In this document: piece after piece, positions 20,199 through 29,419 of the stretch | How the letters are laid out: each line of letters begins with the position of its first letter | Position numbering within the stretch: position 1 is the first letter of the stretch | Assembly (NCBI GenBank): GCA_027353465.1 | Contig: DAIEHR010000169.1 | Location: forward strand, 1-40,207 | Origin: Acetobacteraceae bacterium | Lineage (GTDB): Bacteria > Pseudomonadota > Alphaproteobacteria > Acetobacterales > Acetobacteraceae | Length of the DNA stretch: 40,207 nt | Direction: 5' to 3' | Made by a program: the position numbers and the translations under genes | Notes under the pieces: generated by a model | What the model was told of the DNA's origin: nothing | Seen by the model: only the letters and a program-made list of their open reading frames with translations | Databases searched by the model: none

Positions 20199-20861
20199 AT
20201 GAGCATCACACAGTTCATGCCGAACGGCACAATCCACCTTTACCGGGATGACCTCCCCGAGGGCCTCTCGCTCGGTTCCGTCGTCGCCGTCGATAACGAG
20301 ACGATGGGGCTGAACCCGCATCGCGACCGTCTGTGTCTGGTGCAGATGTCGGGCGGTGACGGGCACGCCCACATGGTGCAACTGATCCCGCCTGAGCGCG
20401 GCGGCCGCGGTTTCGACGCCCCGAACCTGAAGCGGCTCATGAGCGACCCGGCGGTCGTGAAACTCATGCATTTCGGCCGCTTTGACGTCGCGGTCCTGCA
20501 ACACTCCCTGGGCATCACCGTCAGTCCGGTTAAATGCACCAAAATCGCCGCCAAGCTGGTCCGCACCTTCACCGATAAGCATGGTCTGAAGGACCTGTGC
20601 AAGGAACTGCTAGGCGTCGATCTGTCCAAGCAGCAACAGTCGTCGGACTGGGGCGCCATGGAACTGACGTCCGACCAATTGGCCTACGCCGCGTCGGACG
20701 TGCTGTATCTGCATGCCTTGTGGGCGAAGCTGGAAGCCATCCTGATCCGCGAGAGCCGCCTGGAACTGGCCGAATCCTGCTTTGCCTTCCTGCCGGTTCG
20801 CGCTCGGCTCGATATATTGGGCTACGAAGAACCCGACCTCTTCGCCCATCGCAGCCGTTAA
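20199..20861 (+). CDS. rnd: ribonuclease D family 3'-5' exonuclease
   Basis: 220 aa; VVAVDNETMGLNPHRDRLCLVQ (DEDD exo I), KLMHFGRFDVAVL, YAASDVLYLHALW; alternative start at 20217. Confidence 0.92.
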   Translation: MSITQFMPNGTIHLYRDDLPEGLSLGSVVAVDNETMGLNPHRDRLCLVQMSGGDGHAHMVQLIPPERGGRGFDAPNLKRLMSDPAVVKLMHFGRFDVAVLQHSLGITVSPVKCTKIAAKLVRTFTDKHGLKDLCKELLGVDLSKQQQSSDWGAMELTSDQLAYAASDVLYLHALWAKLEAILIRESRLELAESCFAFLPVRARLDILGYEEPDLFAHRSR

Positions 20862-21607
20862 TAGCGCCGTAGAAAGAACGCTGCGGTTACCGTGGCGCTC
20901 AGCGCGACGACAAACCAGCGCAGCACGGCCGGCGGCAGATACCGAGCGAAGCGGGCGCCGTAGTATCCGCCGGCGATCGTGGAGGTCATCATCGCCAGCA
21001 TCTCCGTCCAGTGAACCGCGCCGGCAACGGCAAAGCAGATCACCGCGGCGCCATTGGCCGCGCTGACCAGCGCGGTCCGTGTCGGCGCCATCGCCTTCAA
21101 CTCCGACGAGTCGATCAGCGTCCACACTGCCATCATCATCAGGCCGATCGCACCGCCAAAATAGCCGCCGTAGATCGACAGTATGAACTGGATAACCAGA
21201 AAGGCGGGGCGCCCAATTCGGATATAGCGCCTTAACCAATCCCCCAGGTTTCGCCCGCCCGCGAAGGTCAGCGTGGCCAGCAGCAACAGCCAGGGAATAA
21301 CCGCATCGAACGCCGCGCCCGGCGTAATCAGCAGCAGGATCGCGCCAATCGTGCCGCCCACAAGGCCGATCGGGATCAGCACCTTCAGGCTGACGCCCGC
21401 GATACCGCGTAGATCGTCGCGATAGGCCCAGGTGCTGGCAAGCGTTCCGGGGAACAGCGCCACTGTACTGGTGGCGTTGGCCGCGATCGGCGGCAATCCA
21501 ACCAGCACCATCACCGGGAACGACACGAACGAACCACCGCCGGCGACCGCGTTCATCGTCCCGGCCAACAACCCGGCCAGCACGAGCAGGAGATAATGCG
21601 CCCCCAT
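20858..21607 (-). CDS. sulfite exporter TauE/SafE family membrane protein
   Basis: 249 aa, ~8 TM; LAGLLAGTMNAVAGGGSFVSFPVMVLVGLPPIAANATST. Confidence 0.93.
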   Translation of the reverse strand: MGAHYLLLVLAGLLAGTMNAVAGGGSFVSFPVMVLVGLPPIAANATSTVALFPGTLASTWAYRDDLRGIAGVSLKVLIPIGLVGGTIGAILLLITPGAAFDAVIPWLLLLATLTFAGGRNLGDWLRRYIRIGRPAFLVIQFILSIYGGYFGGAIGLMMMAVWTLIDSSELKAMAPTRTALVSAANGAAVICFAVAGAVHWTEMLAMMTSTIAGGYYGARFARYLPPAVLRWFVVALSATVTAAFFLRRY

Positions 21608-23644
21608 CTATTCGATCGGGACGTTTCGTTCCAATTCCGCCAGCCAGACGGCGGCATTACCGTCCGAAGGCGCCCGCCAGTCGCCCCGCGGCGACAGCGA
21701 CCCGCCAGCCGAAACCTTGGGGCCATTTGGCATCGCGCTGCGCTTGAACTGGCTGAAGGCGAAGAAGCGGGTCAGGAACACCTGCATCCAGTGGCGGATT
21801 TGCTTCAGGTCATAGGCGACCCGGCGGTCGGCGCCGAAGTGCGGCGGCCAGGCCCCGCGCTCCGCGTCCTCCCAGGTGTGCAGCGCCAGGAAGGCGATCT
21901 TCGACGGAACGAAGCCATAGCGAAGGATGTGGAACAGGGTGAAATCCTGCAGCGCATAGGGGCCGATCTTGGCCTCGGTGCTTTGCGGGATCTCCCCGTC
22001 GGCAACCGGGACAAGTTCGGGGGAAATTTCCGTGGACAGAATAGCATCCAGGGTTTGCAGCACATCATCCTCAAAGCGCCTTGTACCGATGATCCAGCGA
22101 ATCAGATGCTGGATCAGCGTCTTGGGCACACCGGCATTGACGTTGTAATGCGCCATCTGGTCGCCCACGCCGTAGGTACACCAGCCCAGCGCAAGTTCCG
22201 ACAAATCCCCGGTTCCAATCACCAGACCGCCCTGGTGATTCGCCAGCCGGAACAGATAATCGGTGCGCAAACCGGCCTGTACATTCTCGAACGTGATGTC
22301 GTAAACCGACTGGCCGGTGGAGTAGGGGTGGCCCAAATCTGCCAGCATTTGCTTCGCCGCCGGTTTGATATCCAGCTCTCTGGCACGCACCCCCAGCGAC
22401 TTCATCAAGGCCCAGGCGTTGGATTTCGTGTAATCCGAGGTGGCGAACCCCGGCATCGTGTAGGCCAGGATGCCGTCGCGCGGCAGGCCCAGCAGGTCGA
22501 ACGCCTGCGCGCACACCAGCAGCGCCTGGGTCGAATCCAGCCCGCCGGAAATGCCGATCACCACTTTCTTCACGCCCGTCGAACGGATGCGCTGCGCCAG
22601 GCCGGAAACCTGAATATTATAGGCCTCGTAACAATCTTGTTCCAACCGGGCAACGTCCGCCGGAACGAAGGGGAAGCGCTCGGTTTTGCGGCGGAAGCCG
22701 ACATCGGCGGCGGGGGCGCCAACGGTAAAGCCGACGCGGCGGAACGCGCGGGCGTTGCGGCGGCGGTTGGTATCGAACGAACCCATTTGCAGGCGCTCCT
22801 GGATCAGCAGGTCCAGGTCGATATCGGCGATGGCCGCCTGGTCCGCCACCGGGAACCGTTCGGTTTCGGCCAAAATATTGCCATTTTCGAATACCGATGC
22901 CTGGCCATCCCAGGCAAGATCGGTGGTCGATTCGCCGGCCCCGGCGGCAGCGTAAAGATAGGCCGCCAGACAGCGCGCTGATTGGGACCGGCACAGCAGG
23001 CGCCGGGTCTCCGCCTTGCCGATGGTGATGTTGCTGGCCGACAGGTTGGCCAGCACGGTGGCGCCGGCCGTGGCGGCCTCGCCGCTGGGGGGATTGGGTA
23101 CCCATATATCTTCGCAGATTTCGGCGTGGACGATCAGGCCGGGGATGTCGGTCGCCGCGAACAACAGATCGGGGCCGAACGGGGCCGAGTGCGAACCGAT
23201 CGAAATCGATCCGCCATCGGTGCCGTCGCCGGAAACGAAATGGCGGGCCTCATAGAACTCCCGGTAATTCGGCAGGTGGATCTTCGGCACCACGCCCAGC
23301 AGCGTGCCGCGATGAATGATCAGCGCGCAGTTATAGAGTGCGCCAAGATGGCGCAGCGGGGCGCCGACCAACAGCAGCGGCATGAGATCGGTCGAACCGG
23401 CAATCACGGTCGTGATCGCGACTTCCACCGCATCCAGCATGGCTTTCTGTTGCAGCAGATCGCCGATGGAATACCCGGACAGGCCGAGTTCGGGAAACAC
23501 CGCGACCGCGACCGCCTGATCGTGACACTCCTGAACCATGGCCAGGATGGTTCGTGCGTTGGTGGCTGGATCGGCCAACGCGGTGCGGGTGGTGCAAGCG
23601 GCGACACGGACGAAGCCGTGACGGTAGAGGGATCGGAAACTCAT
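21608..23644 (-). CDS. nadE: glutamine-dependent NAD(+) synthase
   Basis: 678 aa; N-terminal nitrilase domain (VFPELGLSGYS, EICEDIWVPNPPS) and C-terminal synthetase (VIGISGGLDSTQALLV). Confidence 0.97.
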   Translation of the reverse strand: MSFRSLYRHGFVRVAACTTRTALADPATNARTILAMVQECHDQAVAVAVFPELGLSGYSIGDLLQQKAMLDAVEVAITTVIAGSTDLMPLLLVGAPLRHLGALYNCALIIHRGTLLGVVPKIHLPNYREFYEARHFVSGDGTDGGSISIGSHSAPFGPDLLFAATDIPGLIVHAEICEDIWVPNPPSGEAATAGATVLANLSASNITIGKAETRRLLCRSQSARCLAAYLYAAAGAGESTTDLAWDGQASVFENGNILAETERFPVADQAAIADIDLDLLIQERLQMGSFDTNRRRNARAFRRVGFTVGAPAADVGFRRKTERFPFVPADVARLEQDCYEAYNIQVSGLAQRIRSTGVKKVVIGISGGLDSTQALLVCAQAFDLLGLPRDGILAYTMPGFATSDYTKSNAWALMKSLGVRARELDIKPAAKQMLADLGHPYSTGQSVYDITFENVQAGLRTDYLFRLANHQGGLVIGTGDLSELALGWCTYGVGDQMAHYNVNAGVPKTLIQHLIRWIIGTRRFEDDVLQTLDAILSTEISPELVPVADGEIPQSTEAKIGPYALQDFTLFHILRYGFVPSKIAFLALHTWEDAERGAWPPHFGADRRVAYDLKQIRHWMQVFLTRFFAFSQFKRSAMPNGPKVSAGGSLSPRGDWRAPSDGNAAVWLAELERNVPIE

Positions 23645-23765
23645 GGTCGGCCCGGGCTGTGCTGGTGGTAACTATGGCGCGGGTTCAGACGAAGCGCCAT
23701 CCGCCAGCGCGTCCGCTGATTTGGCGTCAGATTCGGAGGGTTGATACCTGTCCGCGCCAGACCAG

Positions 23766-23810
23766 ATATTAAAAAAATATTTAATATATTAACGAAATAC
23801 TTAGAAAATT
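23766..23810. promoter_or_regulatory. AT-rich tract upstream of the porin with palindrome TTAATATATTAA
   Basis: ~45 bp, almost all A/T in a GC-rich background; perfect 12-bp palindrome at 23781-23792. Confidence 0.5.
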
Positions 23811-23899
23811 GTCATCAAACCAGCCCAGACCAGACCAGGGGTGATGCCTAGGTTCCGGCCCGCCGCAACGGCAGTTGTAATCATTGGGTCGAGGAATCG

Positions 23900-25552
23900 A
23901 TGCACAAACTTAATTTTTCCACTTACCCCCTTCTGTGCGGTGCGGCACTTGGGGCGCTTTTGTTCGCCCATCCCGCCGCAGCCCAGACCGATACGCAAAT
24001 CCAGTCAATCGAGCAGCAAATCAAGGCGCTGCAATCCCAACTGGGTCAGGTAAAGGCCGATCTGGTGTCGCGCGATCACGCGCTGGCCGCGGCGCAGAAG
24101 CAGGCCAAGGCCGCGCAGGAACAAGCCGCAGCGGCCTCGGCGCAGGCTGCCCAGGTTGCCGCCGCGCCGGTCGCGCAGGTGGTTGCCGCGCCCGTCGCAC
24201 CGTCCGGCCCGCCGTTGCCCCAGGGTGCCTTCCGCGTCGGCGGATTGACCGTCACGCTGGGCGGCTTCGCCGCGGCTGAAGGTGTCACCCGCTCACGCAA
24301 TGAAGCCGCGGGCATCAACTCCACCTTCGGAGGCATTCCGTTCGGCAACAGCCCGAACTATCACACCCCGGAATTCCGCCTGACCGCGCAGCAGAGCCGG
24401 TTCTCCCTGCTGACGGAGGGGCAGCTGGACCCGGTGCAAAAGCTGACCGGGTACCTGGAAACGGACTTCCTGAGCGCGGGCACCTCGTCCAACTCAAACG
24501 AGAGCAACAGCTACACGCTGCGTATGCGCCAGTTCTGGGGCAACTACGACAACGCCGACCTGGGCTTGCACGTCCTTGGTGGTCAGGCATGGAGCCTTGC
24601 GACCATGTATAAGACCGGGCTGACGCCTAGACAGGAAAACGTGCCGCTGACCATAGACGCACAGTACGTCGTCGGCTTCGACTGGGCGCGCCAAGCCGAA
24701 ATCCGGGTTGCCAAGGACTTCTACGACAAAAGGCTGTGGGCGGGTCTGTCGATCGAAAGCCCGCAGACCACATTCGGCAGCGGCGCGGGTCCGAACTGTC
24801 TGACTGGCGCGCAGGCGGGCACCGGGCTCGGCGGCACTCTGAACTACGCGCAGTGCGGCGGGCCGAACGTCAACTCCATCCAGTCTTACAGCGACAACAT
24901 TGCTCCGGATATCATCGCCAAGATCGCGGCCGATCCGGGCTGGGGTCACTACGAAGTCTATGGGCTGTTGCGCTTCATGGGCGGCCGCGTCTCCTACGCG
25001 ACATCCGGCACCGGCCAGAACCACCAGACCACGGGTGAAGGCATTGGCGGCGGCATGATCCTGCCATTGATCCCGAAGATGCTGGACTTCCAGGTCAGCG
25101 GCCTGATCGGTCAGGGCGTTGGCCGCTACGCCAGCGGCCAGCTTGCCGACGCGACCTTCTCATCGACCGGTGCAATCGAGCCACTGTCCGAGTATTCGGT
25201 GATGGGTGGGTTCGTCGGGCATCCGATCCCCGAGGTCGATGTTTACGGCTATGGTGGCGCGGAAGGCGTGTCCGCGAAGGGGATCTACGGCCTGGCAACC
25301 ACGAACTTGGCTGGTTGCCAGACGGAAATGGGCTCCTGCGCCGCAGCGACCTCCTCGCTAGTCGAAGGCACGGTTGGCGCCTGGTGGCGGGTGATTCACT
25401 CCAACTACGGCACCGTCCAGGCGGGCTTGCAGTATGAGTATATCAACCGCAACGCCTTCGCTGGCGTGGGTGCCACCAAAGGCAGCACGATCGCCCCGAC
25501 GACGAACGAAAACATGTTCCTGTTCAGCGTTCGTTACCTGCCGTTCCAATAA
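23900..25552 (+). CDS. porin with N-terminal coiled coil
   Basis: 550 aa; signal peptide (FAHPAAAQ), coiled-coil IQSIEQQIKALQSQLGQVKADL, Ala/Gln-rich stretch, amphipathic beta-strand C-terminus ending FSVRYLPFQ. Confidence 0.85.
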   Translation: MHKLNFSTYPLLCGAALGALLFAHPAAAQTDTQIQSIEQQIKALQSQLGQVKADLVSRDHALAAAQKQAKAAQEQAAAASAQAAQVAAAPVAQVVAAPVAPSGPPLPQGAFRVGGLTVTLGGFAAAEGVTRSRNEAAGINSTFGGIPFGNSPNYHTPEFRLTAQQSRFSLLTEGQLDPVQKLTGYLETDFLSAGTSSNSNESNSYTLRMRQFWGNYDNADLGLHVLGGQAWSLATMYKTGLTPRQENVPLTIDAQYVVGFDWARQAEIRVAKDFYDKRLWAGLSIESPQTTFGSGAGPNCLTGAQAGTGLGGTLNYAQCGGPNVNSIQSYSDNIAPDIIAKIAADPGWGHYEVYGLLRFMGGRVSYATSGTGQNHQTTGEGIGGGMILPLIPKMLDFQVSGLIGQGVGRYASGQLADATFSSTGAIEPLSEYSVMGGFVGHPIPEVDVYGYGGAEGVSAKGIYGLATTNLAGCQTEMGSCAAATSSLVEGTVGAWWRVIHSNYGTVQAGLQYEYINRNAFAGVGATKGSTIAPTTNENMFLFSVRYLPFQ

Positions 25553-25610
25553 GCCGACAGTTCGTCCCGGTGGGTGGTCAGCCGCCGGGACTTCGGTTGC
25601 AACGCCTCTG

Positions 25611-25640
25611 AGATCAGGCAGTTGCTTAACTGCCTGATTT
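25611..25640 (+). terminator. hairpin downstream of the porin (first of two in tandem)
   Basis: ATCAGGCAGTT-GCTT-AACTGCCTGAT, 11-bp perfect stem followed by TT. Confidence 0.6.
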
Positions 25641-25647
25641 GGTCAGC

Positions 25648-25673
25648 ACCGCCCCGCGTTCGGGGCGGTTTTG
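25648..25673 (+). terminator. rho-independent terminator downstream of the porin
   Basis: ACCGCCCCG-CGTT-CGGGGCGGT followed by TTTGATT. Confidence 0.85.
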
Positions 25674-25719
25674 ATTCGTGCCGCCCCGATTTGGTGATGA
25701 CAAGATCCGGGGATAACGC

Positions 25720-28197
25720 ATGGCGGTCGCTCGCCTCAGCGTGTATCAGCCGCTGATCGTGCTCGATCTTCCTGTTACCGATGCTTTCCCCGCGTTGCTG
25801 GTCGCCCTGAACGCGGGCCGCAATGCCGTGCTTGTCGCCCCACCGGGCGCCGGCAAGACCACGCTGGTTCCGCTGGCCCTGCTGGACGCGCCTTGGCGCC
25901 AGGATGGCCGTATCCTGATGCTGGAACCGCGCCGTCTGGCGACACGGGCCGCCGCCGCCCGGATGGCGTCGCTGATCGGCCAGCCGGTCGGACAGACCAT
26001 CGGCTATCGAACCCGGCTGGATGGCGCGGGATCGGCGGAAACCCGGGTCGAAGTGATCACCGAGGGCCTGCTGCTGCGCCGCCTGCAATCCGATCCCGGC
26101 CTGGACGGTGTTGCCGCGGTGATCCTGGATGAGATTCACGAACGCTCGTTGGAATCCGATCTGGGACTGGCGCTCTGCCTGGACCTGCAACGCCAACTGC
26201 GGCCCGACCTGCGGCTGCTGGCGATGTCGGCCACCGCCGACGGCGCGCGGTTGTCCGGGCTGATGGACGCCGACGTCATCGAAAGCGCCGGCCGGATGTA
26301 TCCGGTTTCGGTCGAGCACCAGCCGCGCGACATTGGCCATATCCGCGAATTGTCCGACGCGGTCGCCCGCGCGATCCGGGCGGCGCTGGCGCGGCATGAT
26401 GGCGACATTCTCGCGTTCCTGCCGGGGATGGCGGAGATCCGCCGCACCCAGTCGGCCTTGGACGGATGCGGGGCGCTGGTGCTGCCGCTGCATGGCGAAC
26501 TGCCGCCGGCCGAACAGGACCGGGCGTTGCGTCCGGCCGATACAAGGCGCGTCGTGCTGGCCACCTCGATCGCGGAAACCTCCTTGACCGTCCCCGGTGT
26601 GAGGATCGTCGTTGATGGCGGCTGGCGGCGCGCACCCCGACTGGACGCAGCGACGGGTCTGACGCGACTGACGACCATGCGGATTTCGCGCGCGGCGGCC
26701 GATCAGCGGGCCGGCCGAGCGGGGCGGGAGGCACCGGGAGTGGCGGTTCGGGTGTGGACGCCGGCGCTGCACCGTGGGCTGCCGGCGTTCGATCGGCCGG
26801 AAATCCTGGAAGCCGAACTGTCCGGCCTGGTGCTGGATTGCGCCGCCTGGGGTACGCCGCCCGCCGACCTCGCGTTTCAGGATAGGCCGCCTTCCGGCGC
26901 GTTCGCCGCCGCGGCCGAACTGCTGAAGGAACTGGGCGCCTTGGACGCCGAAGGCCGGATTACCGACGCCGGCCGCGACATGGTGCGGATTGGATCTCAT
27001 CCCCGCCCGGCGGCGATGATGCTCGCCGCCGGTAATCCCGGTCAGGCGGCTTTGGCGGCCGACCTCGCGGCCCTGCTGGAAGAACGCGACCCGATGCGCG
27101 GGCAGGACGCCCCGGCCGATATCGGCGTCCGTATCGCGGCCATCGCCGGCCGCGATTCCTGGAATGACCCCGCCATCGACCGGGGCGCCCTGCACCGCAT
27201 CCGGCAGACCGCCGACCAGTATCGCCGCCGCATGCGGGTGCCCCGTAACACCGAGGCTGAGGGCGAACCCGGGCCGCTGCTGGCCGCCGCGTTTCCCGAC
27301 CGGATCGCGCAGCGGCGCGGGGAGCCGGGGTCGTTCCGCCTGTCGGGGGGCGGCAGCGCGCGCCTGCCAACCACCGATCCGCTGGCCAAGGCGGGTCTGC
27401 TGGTGGCCGCGTCTTTGGAACTGAAAGCCGCCTCTCGCATCCGTCTCGGCGCCCCACTCGATCCCGACTCGCTGCCGGCCGCGCTCGCCGGTCGGGTCAC
27501 CGAACAGGTCGAAGCCGGGTTCGACCCGGCATCCGGCACGGTCTTGGTGCGTCGCCGCCGCCGGCTAGGGGCGCTGATCCTGTCGGATCGCACCGAACCC
27601 GGCGATCCCGCCCATATCGCGCAGGCGTTGGCCGATGCGGTTGCCGCCAGGGATTTGCGGCCGCTGGCCTGGAGCGACTCCACCCGCCAGCTTCAGGTTC
27701 GGGTCGCCCTGATGCGCGGGATCGAGCCAGATGCCGGTTGGCCCGATCTTAGCGACTCCGCCCTGAAAGATAGCATCCAGGCGTGGCTACCGCCTTACCT
27801 CGCCGGTATCGCGCGCTTGGCGGACGTTGGAGCGCTGGACCTGCACGCGATTCTGCGCGGCATGATTCCTTGGGAGCTTGCGGCTCGGATGGATCGGGAA
27901 CTGCCCACCCATGCGGCTTTACCGGCCGGCCGGGCTGCGATCGACTACACGGAGTCGCCGCCGCTGGCGTCGGCGAAGGCGCAGGCGTTCTACGGCATGT
28001 CCACGACACCGCGGCTTGCCGGGGGGCGAATTCCCCTTCGGCTGGCGCTGTTATCGCCTGCGGGGCGGCCAATCGCGGTTACCGCGGACCTCGGCGGGTT
28101 CTGGAAAGGTGCCTGGGCCGACGCCCGCCGCGACATGCGCGGACGCTACCCCAGACACCATTGGCCCGAGGACGGTGCAAATCCATCGGAAAACTGA
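25720..28197 (+). CDS. hrpB: ATP-dependent helicase HrpB
   Basis: 825 aa; VAPPGAGKTTLVPLALL, DEIHERSLESDL, MSATADG, QRAGRAGR; HrpB-type C-terminus. Confidence 0.96.
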   Translation: MAVARLSVYQPLIVLDLPVTDAFPALLVALNAGRNAVLVAPPGAGKTTLVPLALLDAPWRQDGRILMLEPRRLATRAAAARMASLIGQPVGQTIGYRTRLDGAGSAETRVEVITEGLLLRRLQSDPGLDGVAAVILDEIHERSLESDLGLALCLDLQRQLRPDLRLLAMSATADGARLSGLMDADVIESAGRMYPVSVEHQPRDIGHIRELSDAVARAIRAALARHDGDILAFLPGMAEIRRTQSALDGCGALVLPLHGELPPAEQDRALRPADTRRVVLATSIAETSLTVPGVRIVVDGGWRRAPRLDAATGLTRLTTMRISRAAADQRAGRAGREAPGVAVRVWTPALHRGLPAFDRPEILEAELSGLVLDCAAWGTPPADLAFQDRPPSGAFAAAAELLKELGALDAEGRITDAGRDMVRIGSHPRPAAMMLAAGNPGQAALAADLAALLEERDPMRGQDAPADIGVRIAAIAGRDSWNDPAIDRGALHRIRQTADQYRRRMRVPRNTEAEGEPGPLLAAAFPDRIAQRRGEPGSFRLSGGGSARLPTTDPLAKAGLLVAASLELKAASRIRLGAPLDPDSLPAALAGRVTEQVEAGFDPASGTVLVRRRRRLGALILSDRTEPGDPAHIAQALADAVAARDLRPLAWSDSTRQLQVRVALMRGIEPDAGWPDLSDSALKDSIQAWLPPYLAGIARLADVGALDLHAILRGMIPWELAARMDRELPTHAALPAGRAAIDYTESPPLASAKAQAFYGMSTTPRLAGGRIPLRLALLSPAGRPIAVTADLGGFWKGAWADARRDMRGRYPRHHWPEDGANPSEN

Positions 28198-28280
28198 TCC
28201 GCGGGATTCTTGTTACAGCCCTGGTCACATGCCATCTGATAGCTGATATGCCACGATCCGTTGGAGAGTGCTTCCAGATC

Positions 28281-29381
28281 ATGCCAGATGCCCGATCGCC
28301 GACCCGGCCGACTCCGCCACCCTGGCAGCGGTTCTCGCAATCCGTTGTGCTGAGCGCGGCGCTGCTGCTCAGCGCCTGCTCCCCTCAACCGGCCGCGGCC
28401 CGCGCCGCCCCCGAAAGCCTGTCGCCCCTGGTCAAAAAGGTGCTGCCGTCGGTCGTCAACATCGCGATAACCGAGACTGTCTCGGGCGGCGATGTGCTGG
28501 GCGAGATTCCGCCCGAACTGCGCGATACGCCGTTGGGGCGGGAGTTCCGTCGCCGGTTTGGCAATAAACGGGAACAGGTGGCCGGTGCCGGATCGGGATT
28601 CATCATCGATTCCACCGGCATCATCGTCACCAACAACCATGTGGTCGATCACGCCGACAAGATTGTCGTCTCGCTGACGGACGGCCGGCAGTTGGCCGCC
28701 AAGGTGATCGGCCGGGATGAACTGACCGACGTGGCGGTGATCAAGGTGCAGAGCAACGAACCGTTGCCCAGCGTCACCTGGGGCGATTCCCGAAAGGCGG
28801 AGGTCGGGGACTGGATTCTGGCCGCTGGAAATCCCTTTGGCCTCGGCGGGTCGGTGTCCGTCGGCATCATCTCGGCCGAGGGGCGCGATCTGGGCTCTGG
28901 CCCGTTTGACAATTTCCTGCAGCTCGATGCGCCGATCAATCCGGGCAATTCCGGCGGTCCGGTGTTCAACATGGACGGCCAGGTTATCGGCGTCAGTTCG
29001 GTGATCGTGTCGCCGACCGGTGCGTCGGTGGGCATTGGTTTCGCGATCCCCAGCGAGGCGGTCAGCCGGACGGTGGCGCAACTTCTCAGCAAGGGCTCGA
29101 TCGAACGCGGTTGGCTGGGTGTCGCGGTTGATGATCGCGATGCCGGGGTGACGATCGCCAGCGAGGATCGCGCCGGCCCGGCCGCAAAGGCCGGTGTTCG
29201 CGCCGGGGATGTTGTTGTTGCGATCAATGGGGACAAGATCGAAAGCTCCCGGGGGCTGATCCGTGCGGTGGCCGTGGTCCCGCCGGGTAACAGCGTGACG
29301 GTAACGGTTCGGCGGCAGGGGCGCATTATTGACATTCCGGTCAATGTCGGGCGCCGACCAAGCGATCAGGCGGCCGGTTAG
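28281..29381 (+). CDS. trypsin-like serine protease, HtrA/DegQ-S type, one PDZ domain, predicted lipoprotein
   Basis: ORF track starts at 27783, but homology begins with an ATG at 28281 (MPDARSPTRPTPPPWQRFSQSVVLSAALLLSACSPQ). Triad context TNNHVVDHA, DVAVIKV, PINPGNSGGPV; a single C-terminal PDZ. Confidence 0.93.
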   Translation: MPDARSPTRPTPPPWQRFSQSVVLSAALLLSACSPQPAAARAAPESLSPLVKKVLPSVVNIAITETVSGGDVLGEIPPELRDTPLGREFRRRFGNKREQVAGAGSGFIIDSTGIIVTNNHVVDHADKIVVSLTDGRQLAAKVIGRDELTDVAVIKVQSNEPLPSVTWGDSRKAEVGDWILAAGNPFGLGGSVSVGIISAEGRDLGSGPFDNFLQLDAPINPGNSGGPVFNMDGQVIGVSSVIVSPTGASVGIGFAIPSEAVSRTVAQLLSKGSIERGWLGVAVDDRDAGVTIASEDRAGPAAKAGVRAGDVVVAINGDKIESSRGLIRAVAVVPPGNSVTVTVRRQGRIIDIPVNVGRRPSDQAAG

Positions 29382-29419
29382 GGTGCGTTTAGGGTTGGAA
29401 CAGCGATAAGGAGATTAAG

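Noticed and set aside
21596-22981. 461-aa plus-strand ORF antisense to nadE
   Set aside because: nadE on the minus strand is certain; no domain in the antisense frame.
25611-25673. CRISPR-like or mobile-element terminal repeats
   Set aside because: Only two different hairpins, no repeat-spacer periodicity and no transposase nearby.
25534-27195. 553-aa minus-strand ORF antisense to hrpB
   Set aside because: Shadow ORF; it also runs through the porin terminator hairpins.
27783-28280. N-terminal extension of the HtrA ORF
   Set aside because: Overlaps the hrpB 3' end out of frame; the signal peptide and homology begin at the 28281 ATG.
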